The notes beneath the pieces were generated by a model, which saw only the letters and a list, made by a program, of their open reading frames with translations, searched no databases and was not told where the DNA came from. Position numbers and translations under genes: made by a program. A stretch of 64,000 nucleotides of DNA. It comes from VXNF01 sp965116465. Its GTDB lineage: Bacteria > Actinomycetota > Acidimicrobiia > Acidimicrobiales > CATQHL01. Below, piece after piece: positions 52,022 through 59,670 of the stretch (position 1 is its first letter; the number at the start of each line of letters is the position of its first letter). Where the stretch lies: the NCBI GenBank assembly GCA_965116465.1, contig OZ220687.1, positions 3,038,001 through 3,102,000 of the forward strand, written 5' to 3'.

Positions 52022-52879
52022 TCAGTGGCCGATGAAGCCCTCCTCGGCGCGCCGCAGGAAGCGAATCTGGTGGCTCTCGGCGAGGAGTTGCCCGTCGGGT
52101 GACCAGGCGAACGCCGTCTCGTCCACGTGACCACCGGCCGAGGCGGCGGTGTGCAACTCCACCAGCACAGGCTCACCGGCGCTGTGGGGGATCGGCAGCG
52201 GGGCGCGCACGTGTGCGGTGAGGGTGATGGTCCCTGCCAGGTGCGGGTCGCTCACCCGGCCGATGGCGACCGGCGGCACCACGTCGCAGACCATCAGCAG
52301 CAGCGGCAGATCGATCCGGGTTGCGAACCTGGGGCGCACGCACACCAGCACGCTGGAGCCGTCCCGGTGGATCTCCCGCTCCTCGAACAGCTCGAAGACC
52401 GGGAGCGCGAAGATGCGGGGCATGGTCTCGGCGGGAGTCTCCGCGAACGCCGGCACTTCGGGCGCCGTCCGGTTCGTAGACTCCTGGCCGTCCTGATCGG
52501 TGCCGGCGGTGGCGAGGAAGTGGGCGCAGAGTTTGCCGCCGGCGGACATGCGCCCCGACAGGAACGAGACCGAGCGGCCGGCCTGTTCGATCGTCACCTC
52601 GATCCGGATGCGGCCGTCGGGCGCCGGGCGCACGAACTGCATCGTGATTCCCCGCAGCGGCCGGGCAGGGTCGGCCACGGTCGCCTCGCAGGCGACCGCC
52701 GCCAGGCTCACGAGGTAGCCGCCGAACAGCCCGTTGAATCCCCACCACCGTTTGTCGGCGTCGTGGCCCCAGGCGCCGTCGCCGAGGTCGTCGAGATGGA
52801 GGTCGCCGGGGTTGCGCACGGCAGCGAAGGGTAGGTGCTCGGGCTTGGTTTGCTCCGCGGCCGCCGTTTCGCCCCGCAA
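52022..52879 (-). CDS. Acyl-CoA thioesterase-like protein (double hotdog fold)
   Basis: This 285-residue TesB/thioesterase-like protein has W-G-F-N-G-L-F-G-G-Y near residue 45, which opens the first hotdog. F-V-R-P-A-P-D-G-R-I-R-I-E-V and S-F-L-S-G-R-M-S lie in the first half, and A-S-A-G-G-H-V-D-E-T in the second. It likely hydrolyses a fatty or branched acyl-CoA. The start is uncertain: TTG 52879 gives the full frame. An AT-rich patch (52910-52945) to its right, shared with the divergent ComF-like gene, probably holds its promoter. Confidence 0.75.
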   Translation of the reverse strand: MRGETAAAEQTKPEHLPFAAVRNPGDLHLDDLGDGAWGHDADKRWWGFNGLFGGYLVSLAAVACEATVADPARPLRGITMQFVRPAPDGRIRIEVTIEQAGRSVSFLSGRMSAGGKLCAHFLATAGTDQDGQESTNRTAPEVPAFAETPAETMPRIFALPVFELFEEREIHRDGSSVLVCVRPRFATRIDLPLLLMVCDVVPPVAIGRVSDPHLAGTITLTAHVRAPLPIPHSAGEPVLVELHTAASAGGHVDETAFAWSPDGQLLAESHQIRFLRRAEEGFIGH

Positions 52880-52949
52880 CGACTCCGTCCACCAGCCCTG
52901 ATTCGGGGAGTGACATATAGGGATATAACATGAAATAGTCTTTACTTGC

Positions 52950-52955
52950 TAACCT
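52950..52955 (+). promoter_or_regulatory. -10 box of the ComF-like gene
   Basis: TAACCT lies 7 nt before the GTG at 52963, with no ribosome binding site. Confidence 0.4.
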
Positions 52956-52962
52956 CTGCCCG

Positions 52963-53553
52963 GTGCTCATCCCGATTCGTTGTGTGGCGTGCGGCGCGGA
53001 CAACGTGCTGCTGTGCCGGCGTTGCGAGGAGCGGCTGGATCCCGCGCCACCTCTCCCGCCACCTCCGGGCGTCGACAGTGCGTGCGCCGTGTTCATCTAT
53101 GACGAGGTCGGCAGCAGCGTGATCGGTGCGCTCAAGTACGCCGACTCGCACCGGCTCGTGCACCGTCTGGGTCCCCGGCTGGCTGCCGCCGCGCCGCAGG
53201 GTCTCGACGTGGTCACCTGGGCTCCCGCAGCGGCGGCGAACCGCCGCCGGCGGGGCTACGACCAGGGGGAGTTACTCGCCCGGGAGGTGGCGAGACGGCT
53301 CGGGATGCGCGCGGTGCGGCTGCTGGCCCGCCGCGCTGACATCCCGCAGACGGCGCGGGATCGTGCCAGGCGGGCCGCCGGCCCCCGAATCCGCGCTCGC
53401 CGGGCGATCTCGGGAAGTGTGCTCGTCGTCGACGACGTGCTCACAACCGGCGCCACGCTCGCGACGGCCGCCAGGCTGTTGCGGCAGGCCGGAGCGAGTC
53501 GTGTCGGCGTGTTGACACTGGCCTGGACGCCACCCCCTGGCTTCGACGACTGA
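52963..53553 (+). CDS. ComF-like phosphoribosyltransferase family protein
   Basis: This 196-residue protein carries an N-terminal four-cysteine zinc ribbon (C-V-A-C and C-R-R-C). A phosphoribosyltransferase domain follows with the PRPP loop V-L-V-V-D-D-V-L-T-T-G-A-T near 150. In naturally competent bacteria ComF acts with ComM and DprA in handling incoming DNA, and here comM and dprA are 0.7-2.8 kb downstream. R-R-R-R-G-Y-D-Q-G-E-L-L-A is the conserved ComF middle motif. A leaderless GTG start is suggested by the -10 box. Confidence 0.85.
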   Translation: MLIPIRCVACGADNVLLCRRCEERLDPAPPLPPPPGVDSACAVFIYDEVGSSVIGALKYADSHRLVHRLGPRLAAAAPQGLDVVTWAPAAAANRRRRGYDQGELLAREVARRLGMRAVRLLARRADIPQTARDRARRAAGPRIRARRAISGSVLVVDDVLTTGATLATAARLLRQAGASRVGVLTLAWTPPPGFDD

Positions 53554-53568
53554 GCGGGAGCGCGCCGG

Positions 53569-53660
53569 TAGCGTGTGCCGATCTCCGGGGCAGCGCCCGG
53601 AGTAGAGCAGGGACGCTGGTAAGCCAATGGACTCGGCCACCCAGCCAGCGCCCCTGCTTG
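53569..53660 (+). ncRNA. Candidate structured RNA or bidirectional terminator with two hairpins
   Basis: A TAGCGT at 53569-53574 is followed by a first stem CTCCGGG/CCCGGAG (53583-53589 with 53596-53602). A longer stem AGCAGGGACGCTGG/CCAGCGCCCCTGCT (53606-53619 with 53645-53658) follows, with 13 of 14 positions paired and a 25-nt loop. It lies between the converging ComF-like and Cys-rich small genes. I cannot assign it to a known RNA family; bidirectional termination is the simplest reading. Confidence 0.3.
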
Positions 53661-53671
53661 TCCACCGAACT

Positions 53672-53896
53672 CTAGCACGACACCCCACGCGCCCGACCAG
53701 GGTGGTGCGCATCGCCCCAACGCTCCCAGCAGGAGTGGTGCCAGTGCCGGCGCAGGTCGGGAGCCTCGGTGGGAACCACCACGAGGTGGCCCGTGGCGGC
53801 CGGGATGGCGTTGTTGCAGCCCCCGCAGACGTAGGCCTTGGTGGCCTGGTACGGCTGGATCCGCCGCACCTCCAGCGTCTCCGGTGGCACGCTCAT
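53672..53896 (-). CDS. Small Cys/His-rich protein of a conserved-looking actinobacterial type
   Basis: The product has 74 residues. The core R-R-I-Q-P-Y-Q-A-T-K-A-Y-V-C-G-G-C leads to G-H-L-V-V-V-P and then R-R-H-W-H-H-S-C-W. I recall similar small actinobacterial proteins of unknown role, with a C-x2-C and an H-W-H-x-x-C that could bind zinc. It is too short for many gene finders. Its ATG overlaps the stop of the tiny membrane gene upstream by 4 nt, supporting a two-gene operon. No function is assigned. Confidence 0.65.
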   Translation of the reverse strand: MSVPPETLEVRRIQPYQATKAYVCGGCNNAIPAATGHLVVVPTEAPDLRRHWHHSCWERWGDAHHPGRARGVSC

Positions 53897-54003
53897 CCCC
53901 AGATCCCCCACACGACCGCCAGGACGCAGCCCGCCAAGCCGAGACCCACGAAGAGGTAGTCGGTCCGGCGCCGCTGCCATCGCCTGGTGGGATCGAAGCC
54001 CAT
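53893..54003 (-). CDS. 36-residue single-span membrane protein
   Basis: The predicted product has a basic head (R-R-W-Q-R-R-R-T-D) and one membrane helix (Y-L-F-V-G-L-G-L-A-G-C-V-L-A-V-V-W-G), a typical small anchored peptide. An AGGCGAGG lies before the ATG at 54003. Its stop overlaps the next start by ATGA, so it is translated together with the Cys/His protein. Because it is so short the call rests on the overlap, the ribosome site and the clean helix. Confidence 0.5.
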   Translation of the reverse strand: MGFDPTRRWQRRRTDYLFVGLGLAGCVLAVVWGIWG

Positions 54004-54145
54004 CTCGCACCTCGCCTGGCCTGCCGAACATCGAGCCACCCATGAGGTTAGGGACTGCGGCTCGCGGCGCGACGACCGCTGACAACCTGGCGGGCGGCAC
54101 TCGGGCATCCGACCCACGCTCCGGCACGCGATCCTCCGCCACGTG

Positions 54146-54178
54146 CAATCTCAAAATATTTGTGATATAACGAAAGTG
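54146..54178. promoter_or_regulatory. AT-rich patch with extended -10-like sequence upstream of comM
   Basis: A rare AT-rich stretch with TGATATAAC (54163-54171, extended -10 form) about 105 nt before the comM ATG. It could serve comM or the minus-strand small genes. Very AT-rich patches are scarce in this window. Confidence 0.3.
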
Positions 54179-54275
54179 CTCGGAGTGCAGCTTCAGCGAC
54201 TCCCTCTTGCACCGACGGATTGGCGCGCCGGCGCGGCCGCCGAAGGTGAATCCCGGCACGAGGAGGGAGGCAGCG

Positions 54276-55805
54276 ATGACGGCCAGGATCTCGTCAGCGG
54301 TTCTGCAGGGGGTCATCGGGCAGGCCGTGAACGTGGAGGTCCACGCCTCCAGTGGGCTGCCCGCGTTCACGATCGTGGGCCTGCCCGACGCCTCCTGCCG
54401 GGAGTCCCGCGACCGGGTCCGTGCCGCGGTCCTGTCGAGCAAACTCAAGTGGCCCGACGGGCGGGTCACCGTGAACCTGGCGCCCGGTGGCCTGCGCAAG
54501 GAGGGGGCGGGGCTGGACCTGGCGATCGCGGTGGCGGTTCTGGTGGCCGAGGGAGAGCTCTCGGAGGAGGAGACCAAGGAGTACGCCTTCGTCGCCGAAC
54601 TCGGCCTCGACGGGTCGCTGCGGCGGGTCCCGGGAACCCTGAGCCTGGTCGAGGCGGTCACGGCCTCCCGTGTGGTGGTGGCCGAGGACGCCTATGCCGA
54701 GGCACGGCTCGGTGGTGATCGGGAGGTGCGGTGCGCCACCAAGCTCAAGGAACTGGTGCGGTGCCTCCGGGGCGAGGCGTCGTTCGATGTCCCGCCGCCG
54801 GCGCCGCCGGCCGCCGAGGCGGAGCTGGCCGAGGATCTGCGGGACGTGCGCGGCCAGCCCTTCGGGCGCAGGGCGCTGGAGATCGCCGCCGCCGGCGGGC
54901 ATCACCTGCTCATGGTCGGCCCGCCGGGCGCCGGAAAGACCATGCTTGCCCGACGTCTCCCCGGTCTGTTGCCGCCGCTGGACGACGAGGCCGCCAGGGT
55001 CGTCACCCGCATCTACTCCGCCGGCGACTTCGGGGTGCCCACCAGCGCGCTCATCACCCGGCCGCCGTTCCGGGCGCCGCATCACAGCACCACCATGGTG
55101 GCCCTGGTGGGTGGCGGATCCAGGGCGCTGAGGCCCGGGGAGATCAGCGCCGCCCACGGCGGCGTGCTGTTCCTCGACGAGCTGGGCGAGTTCTCCCCGG
55201 TGGTGCTGGACGCCCTGCGCCAGCCGCTGGAGGAAGGCGTGATCAGGGTGAGCCGGGCCGCGGGCGCCGTCGAGTTCCCGGCGGAGTTCGTGCTGGTGGG
55301 ATCCATGAATCCCTGTCCCTGCGGCAACGCCGGCAGCCCGGGCCACTGCCGCTGCAGCGACGGCGCCCGCGTGCGGTACGCCCGGCGTCTGTCGGGGCCC
55401 CTGCTGGATCGCTTCGACATGCGGCTTTTCGTGCAGCGCCCCTCGGCGGACGAGTTGTTCCGGGGCGAGCCCGGCGAACCCTCGGCGGCGGTGCGCGAGC
55501 GGGTGTTGGCGGCCCGCCGACGGGCGCAGCGTCGCGGCGTCCGCTACAACAGCATGCTCGGCTCGCGGGTCCTGGAGCGGGAGGCGCCACTCAGCCCCGA
55601 GGCCGCCGAGTTGGCCGAGCGGGCGGTGGCGTCGGGTCAGCTGAGCGCCCGGGGCCTGCAGCGCATCCGCTGCGTCGGGTTGACGATCTGCGACCTGGAG
55701 GGCCGGGAACCGCCGCTGCGGGGCGCCGACCTTGCGCTGGCGCTGCAACTGCGCAACAACCCCGTGCCCCTGGACCGCTCGTACGCGGGCAGCCATGTCG
55801 CCTGA
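54276..55805 (+). CDS. comM: ComM/YifB-type Mg-chelatase-like ATPase
   Basis: This 509-residue protein has an N-terminal Lon-protease-like (ChlI) domain with L-P-D-A-S-C-R-E-S-R-D-R-V. An AAA+ core has Walker A G-P-P-G-A-G-K-T near 219 and Walker B V-L-F-L-D-E-L-G-E-F near 296. A four-cysteine block C-P-C-G-N-x(6)-C-R-C lies near 350. ComM is a helicase that promotes branch migration during natural transformation, though it is also widespread in non-competent bacteria. ATG 54276 follows AGGAGGGAGG. The dprA start overlaps its stop, so the pair is one unit. Confidence 0.93.
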   Translation: MTARISSAVLQGVIGQAVNVEVHASSGLPAFTIVGLPDASCRESRDRVRAAVLSSKLKWPDGRVTVNLAPGGLRKEGAGLDLAIAVAVLVAEGELSEEETKEYAFVAELGLDGSLRRVPGTLSLVEAVTASRVVVAEDAYAEARLGGDREVRCATKLKELVRCLRGEASFDVPPPAPPAAEAELAEDLRDVRGQPFGRRALEIAAAGGHHLLMVGPPGAGKTMLARRLPGLLPPLDDEAARVVTRIYSAGDFGVPTSALITRPPFRAPHHSTTMVALVGGGSRALRPGEISAAHGGVLFLDELGEFSPVVLDALRQPLEEGVIRVSRAAGAVEFPAEFVLVGSMNPCPCGNAGSPGHCRCSDGARVRYARRLSGPLLDRFDMRLFVQRPSADELFRGEPGEPSAAVRERVLAARRRAQRRGVRYNSMLGSRVLEREAPLSPEAAELAERAVASGQLSARGLQRIRCVGLTICDLEGREPPLRGADLALALQLRNNPVPLDRSYAGSHVA

Positions 55806-56994
55806 GGACGGCGCGGCCGTCTCCTCGCCCTGCACGGCTGGCGGCGAGACGCTCGGGGAGGAGGCCTACCTGGCTGCGCTGTCGAGTCTGGCCGGGATGG
55901 GACCGGCGCGGCTCGAACGGCTGCTGGTGCGCTGGGAGCCTGCGGAGGCCTGGAGCGTGCTGGCCGGCGGCGGGCTCAGCGAGGCGACCGAGGCGGCACG
56001 TGTCGGCGAGAAGGTCGGCCGACGCTGGGTCGGCGACGCCCGCAGAGCCGACCCCGCCGAGATCCACCTGCGGCACAGCCGGGCAGGGGTGGCGGTGAGG
56101 CGTCGCGGCACCTCCGCCTATCCCGAGCGTCTCATCGGGGATCCCGAACCACCGGCGGTGCTGTTCAGCCAGGGGCAGCCGGCGCTCCTGGAGCACCCGA
56201 CGGTCACCATCGTCGGAACGCGCCGGTGCACCCGCTACGGCGCGGATGTGGCCTTCGACTTGGGCAAGGCCGCTGCGGCCCACGGTGTCACGGTCATCTC
56301 AGGGCTGGCGATCGGCATCGACGCGGCCGCGCACGCAGGCGCCCTCGCCGCCGACGGCGCACCACCGGTGGGCGTGGTGGGCAGCGGGCTGGACCGCATC
56401 TACCCCCGCGAGAACGCGGTGCTGTGGAGGATGGTGGCGCAGCGAGGGCTGCTGCTCTCCGAGGCGCCGCTCGGCGCGCCGCCGGAGCGCTGGCGTTTCC
56501 CGGCCCGCAACCGGATCATGGCCGCACTGAGCGACGCCTGCGTCGTGGTGGAGTCACACGTCGACGGCGGCGCCATCGGCACGGCCACCGAGGCGGCGCG
56601 ACGGGACCGCACGGTGGCGGCGGTGCCGGGACCGATCCGCAGCCCCGCCTCGGCCGGAACGAACCGCCTCATCTCCGAGGGCGCCGGTGTGCTGTGTGAC
56701 ATCGAGGACCTGCTGGTCCTGCTGGACATCTCCCGGACCAGGCTGCCCCTGCCCGATGCCGTCTCGGGTACGGGCAGCGCCGCCCCGGTCACCGACGCCA
56801 CGGCGGTCGCCATCCTGGACGCCTTCGACTGGATGCCCGCCACCCTGGAGATGCTGGCGGGGCGGACCGGGCTCGACCTGGGCGAGCTGGCTTGGCATCT
56901 CGAGAGCCTCAGCGCCTCGGGCCTGCTGGCACGGCGCGGGCTGTGGTACGAGCGACGCCGCGAGACCCCGGTCCCGGCCGGCCGACCGCAATGA
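55795..56994 (+). CDS. dprA: DNA-processing protein DprA
   Basis: This 399-residue protein loads RecA on incoming single strands during transformation. It has the Rossmann-like core: T-I-V-G-T-R-R-C-T-R-Y-G near 138, S-G-L-A-I-G-I-D-A-A-A-H near 165 and the G-S-G-L-D-R-I-Y-P loop. F-P-A-R-N-R-I-M is also present, with a C-terminal winged-helix-like end (about 325-399). With comM and a ComF-like gene nearby it suggests a vestigial or real DNA-uptake capacity. It overlaps comM by 11 nt. Confidence 0.94.
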   Translation: MSPEDGAAVSSPCTAGGETLGEEAYLAALSSLAGMGPARLERLLVRWEPAEAWSVLAGGGLSEATEAARVGEKVGRRWVGDARRADPAEIHLRHSRAGVAVRRRGTSAYPERLIGDPEPPAVLFSQGQPALLEHPTVTIVGTRRCTRYGADVAFDLGKAAAAHGVTVISGLAIGIDAAAHAGALAADGAPPVGVVGSGLDRIYPRENAVLWRMVAQRGLLLSEAPLGAPPERWRFPARNRIMAALSDACVVVESHVDGGAIGTATEAARRDRTVAAVPGPIRSPASAGTNRLISEGAGVLCDIEDLLVLLDISRTRLPLPDAVSGTGSAAPVTDATAVAILDAFDWMPATLEMLAGRTGLDLGELAWHLESLSASGLLARRGLWYERRRETPVPAGRPQ

Positions 56995-57045
56995 GGCGGG
57001 CACCGCGCCGCCCGGTCGGTTCCCCGGTGCGGCGCATGTGGTTGG

Positions 57046-57051
57046 TAGCCT
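57046..57051 (+). promoter_or_regulatory. -10 box for xerC
   Basis: TAGCCT lies 6 nt before the xerC ATG at 57058, with no ribosome binding site. Confidence 0.45.
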
Positions 57052-57057
57052 CGAAGC

Positions 57058-57966
57058 ATGCCGGCGTGGGCGTCCGATGCGTTCTGCGCCTCGCTGGTGC
57101 GCCTCGCGCCCTCATCGGTCGCCGTGTACCGGCGCGATCTGAGTGCCTTCGGGGACTGGGCCGCCGAACACTCGCTGGCCGGACCCGAGGCGGTCACCCG
57201 CAAGGACCTGCGCCGCTACCTGGCCACCCTGACACGAGCCGGCTACGCGCCGCGCACCGTGGCGCGCAAGGCCTCGGTGCTGCGCCGCTACTTCCGCTGG
57301 TCGACCGAGACCGGTCGGTGCCCGAGCGATCCCTCCGTGGGGCTGGCAGTGCCGGCAGGGGCGGCCCGGCTCCCCGACGTGCTGTCGGAGCGTTCCGTCG
57401 AGTCGCTGCTGGCCGGCCGGAGCCCCGCCGCCTCCGGGGACCATCCTCTCAGGCGGCTGCGCGACGACGCCGTGCTGGAGTTGCTCTACGGCAGCGGACT
57501 GCGGGTGGCCGAACTGTGCTCCCTGCGCCCGGCGGATCTGGACCTGGCGCGGTCCAGGGTGCGCGTCACCGGCAAGGGCGGCAAGCAGCGGCTGCTGCCG
57601 CTGTCGGCTCCGGCCGTGCGCGCCGTGCAGCGGTACCGGGAGGCACAGGCGGCGGCCGCGCGGGCCGGGGAGGCGACCGGCACCTCGGAGCCGTCGGGGG
57701 AGGACGGGCCCCTGTTCCGGAATCTGCGGGGCCGGCCGCTGGGGCCCCGCGACGTGCGGCGCATCCTGGATCGGCGGGCCCCCGAACCGACCCATCCCCA
57801 CGCCCTCCGGCACACCTTCGCCACGCATCTCCTCGACGGCGGCGCCGACCTGCGCTCGGTGCAGGAGTTGCTCGGCCACGAGAGCCTCGGCACCACCCAG
57901 GTCTACACCCACGTCAGTCGCCGCCGGCTGCGCTCGGTGATCGAGACGGCCCACCCGCGCGGCTGA
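57058..57966 (+). CDS. xerC: Tyrosine recombinase XerC
   Basis: This 302-residue recombinase resolves chromosome dimers at dif. All catalytic residues are visible: Arg149 (G-S-G-L-R-V), Lys173 (G-K-G-G-K), His248-x2-Arg251 (H-A-L-R), His274 (G-H-E-S-L) and Tyr283. The N-terminal SAM-like core-binding domain covers about 1-105. The size and D-G-G-A-D-L-R-S-V-Q-E-L-L-G-H segment match XerC rather than an integrase. The position before rpsB and after dprA is common in actinobacteria. ATG 57058 is supported by the -10 box. Confidence 0.93.
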   Translation: MPAWASDAFCASLVRLAPSSVAVYRRDLSAFGDWAAEHSLAGPEAVTRKDLRRYLATLTRAGYAPRTVARKASVLRRYFRWSTETGRCPSDPSVGLAVPAGAARLPDVLSERSVESLLAGRSPAASGDHPLRRLRDDAVLELLYGSGLRVAELCSLRPADLDLARSRVRVTGKGGKQRLLPLSAPAVRAVQRYREAQAAAARAGEATGTSEPSGEDGPLFRNLRGRPLGPRDVRRILDRRAPEPTHPHALRHTFATHLLDGGADLRSVQELLGHESLGTTQVYTHVSRRRLRSVIETAHPRG

Positions 57967-58544
57967 GGCGGCGGGCGGTCGCCGCCCTGTCGGCCATCGT
58001 CGCAGCACTGTCGCCGCTCGCCGCCACCGCCCCGGCCGGCGCCCAGACCGCCCCGGCGCCGGGCCCCGTTCCCGTCGTCCTCTACCAGCCGCCCACCGAG
58101 GGCGTCGTCGTGGACCCCTTCCGACCGCCGGCGCACCCCGGCGCGCCGGGAAACAGGGGTCTGGAGTACGCCACCCGCCCCGGCAGCGCCGTGCGGGCGG
58201 CCGCAGCGGGGGTCGTGACCTTCGCCGGTCGGGTCGCCGCCGGGCGGCACGTGACGGTGGCCCACGCCGACGGCGTGCGCACCAGCTACTCCTTCCTGGC
58301 CGCCGTGGCGGTCCGCGCCGGGCAGGCGGTCGAGGCGGGTGACGTCCTCGGAACGACCGGCACGTCGTTCCATTTCGGCGCCCGCATCGGCGAGGCCTAC
58401 GTGGATCCGGCGGTCCTGTTGGGGGTCGCCGGGCCGGCCCGGCTCGTCCCGGTGACCAGCCGGGGGGTGCCCCGGCGGCTCAGGCCCGGCGGCGCGCCCG
58501 CGGCGCGGCCGGCTCGGGCGTTGCGCACGGTGGCGCGCCGGTAG
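57963..58544 (+). CDS. Secreted LytM/M23 domain protein with degenerate active site and a CTG start
   Basis: The frame gives 193 residues from a CTG at 57963, whose TG is shared with the xerC stop (CTGA). No ATG, GTG or TTG precedes the signal peptide (R-R-R-A-V-A-A-L-S-A-I-V-A-A-L-S), so CTG is the only start that keeps it. The M23 domain is recognisable (V-D-P-F...G-V-V-T-F-A-G, F-H-F-G-A-R), but the first zinc motif H-x-G-x-D is N-R-G-L-E and H-L-H-F is S-F-H-F. Catalysis is probably lost, as in EnvC/NlpD-type activators. The stop TAG is part of the rpsB -10 box TAGACT. Confidence 0.75.
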   Translation: MRRRAVAALSAIVAALSPLAATAPAGAQTAPAPGPVPVVLYQPPTEGVVVDPFRPPAHPGAPGNRGLEYATRPGSAVRAAAAGVVTFAGRVAAGRHVTVAHADGVRTSYSFLAAVAVRAGQAVEAGDVLGTTGTSFHFGARIGEAYVDPAVLLGVAGPARLVPVTSRGVPRRLRPGGAPAARPARALRTVARR

Positions 58545-58547
58545 ACT
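58521..58547 (+). promoter_or_regulatory. rpsB promoter
   Basis: TTGCGC (58521-58526) and TAGACT (58542-58547) are spaced by 15 nt. The TAG of the box is the stop codon of the upstream LytM gene. The expected leader is about 105 nt. Confidence 0.45.
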
Positions 58548-58657
58548 CCCCGGCGGCCCCCGGGCCGCCCATATCCGACGATTTCCGTCCGCGCTCTCCC
58601 ACGGTCGCCTCAGCGGTGCAAGGCGCGGACTGTGACCCAACCGATGGGAAGGAGACC

Positions 58658-59662
58658 ATGGCACCTGTCGTGACCATGAGCCAGCTGGTGGAAGCAGGTG
58701 TCCACTTCGGGCACCAGACCCGGCGCTGGAACCCGAAGATGAAGCGCTTCATCCACGGTGACATCGCCGGCATCTACATCATCGACCTGAAGCAGACGCT
58801 GGCCTGCATCGAGGCCGCCTACTCGTTCGTCCGTGACATGGTGGCCAGCGGGGGGACACTTCTGTTCGTCGGCACCAAGAAGCAGATCCAGCCCAGCGTC
58901 GAGACGCACGCCAGGCGCTGCGGGATGCCCTACGTCAACCAGCGGTGGCTGGGCGGCACGCTGACGAACATCCAGACGATCTTCAAGCGCGTGCACAAGA
59001 TGCAGGAGTACCAGCGGCTCCGCGACAGCGGCGGGTTCGAGGCCATGCCGAAGAAGGAGGCTCTCAGCCTGCAGCGCGAGCTCGCCAAGCTGGAGCGCAA
59101 CCTGGGTGGAATCGGCCAGATGGACACGCCCCCCGAGGCCGTGTTCGTGCTGGACACCAAGGCCGAGCACATTGCCGTCAGCGAGGCCAACAAGCTGGGC
59201 ATCCCGCTGATCGCCGTCGTGGACACCAACTGCGACCCCGATGTCGTGACCTACGTCATTCCGGGCAACGACGACACCATCCGCGCCGGCGAACTCATGT
59301 GTCGCATCATGAGCGACGCCGTCATCGAGGGCCGGCGGTTGGCGGAGATGCGCGGCACCGCCGTGCCGACCCCGCAGCGCACGGCCGAGGAGGAGGCGGA
59401 GGTGGCGCGCCGCCAGGCGGAGGCTGCCGCGGAGGCCGCCGCCGACATGCGCGAGCGGGAGGCCAGGGTGGCACGCCAGCTCGAGGAGTCCGGGCCGGAC
59501 CAAACCGGCGAGTCCGCCGGCGACAGTGCCGACGGCAGCGAGGATGCGGCCGCGGAGGCCGCCGCTGCGGAGCCCGAGACTCCCGAGGATGGGGCGGAGC
59601 AGCCCGACGAGGCGGAGAGCGCCCCGGAGATGTCCGGCGAGGCGGCCGGCGAAGAGGTCTGA
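58658..59662 (+). CDS. rpsB: 30S ribosomal protein S2
   Basis: The product is 334 residues; typical S2 is about 240-300. The core is standard: L-V-E-A-G-V-H-F-G-H-Q-T-R-R-W-N-P near the start, F-V-G-T-K-K-Q, Y-V-N-Q-R-W-L-G-G-T-L-T-N and V-D-T-N-C-D-P. From about residue 240 it carries an Ala/Glu-rich acidic tail, an extension known in actinobacteria. ATG 58658 follows GAAGGAG at a proper distance. It opens rpsB-tsf-pyrH-frr-cdsA-dxr, a widely conserved order. Confidence 0.97.
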   Translation: MAPVVTMSQLVEAGVHFGHQTRRWNPKMKRFIHGDIAGIYIIDLKQTLACIEAAYSFVRDMVASGGTLLFVGTKKQIQPSVETHARRCGMPYVNQRWLGGTLTNIQTIFKRVHKMQEYQRLRDSGGFEAMPKKEALSLQRELAKLERNLGGIGQMDTPPEAVFVLDTKAEHIAVSEANKLGIPLIAVVDTNCDPDVVTYVIPGNDDTIRAGELMCRIMSDAVIEGRRLAEMRGTAVPTPQRTAEEEAEVARRQAEAAAEAAADMREREARVARQLEESGPDQTGESAGDSADGSEDAAAEAAAAEPETPEDGAEQPDEAESAPEMSGEAAGEEV

Positions 59663-59670
59663 GAGGGTCG

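Noticed and set aside
53583..53658. Signal recognition particle RNA
   Set aside because: The conserved GGAAG/AGCAG tip of bacterial SRP RNA is absent.
53627..53959. 110-residue plus-strand frame opposite the small Cys/His gene
   Set aside because: The minus strand has the coupled overlap, ribosome site and Cys/His motif; the plus frame has low-complexity Pro/Arg content.
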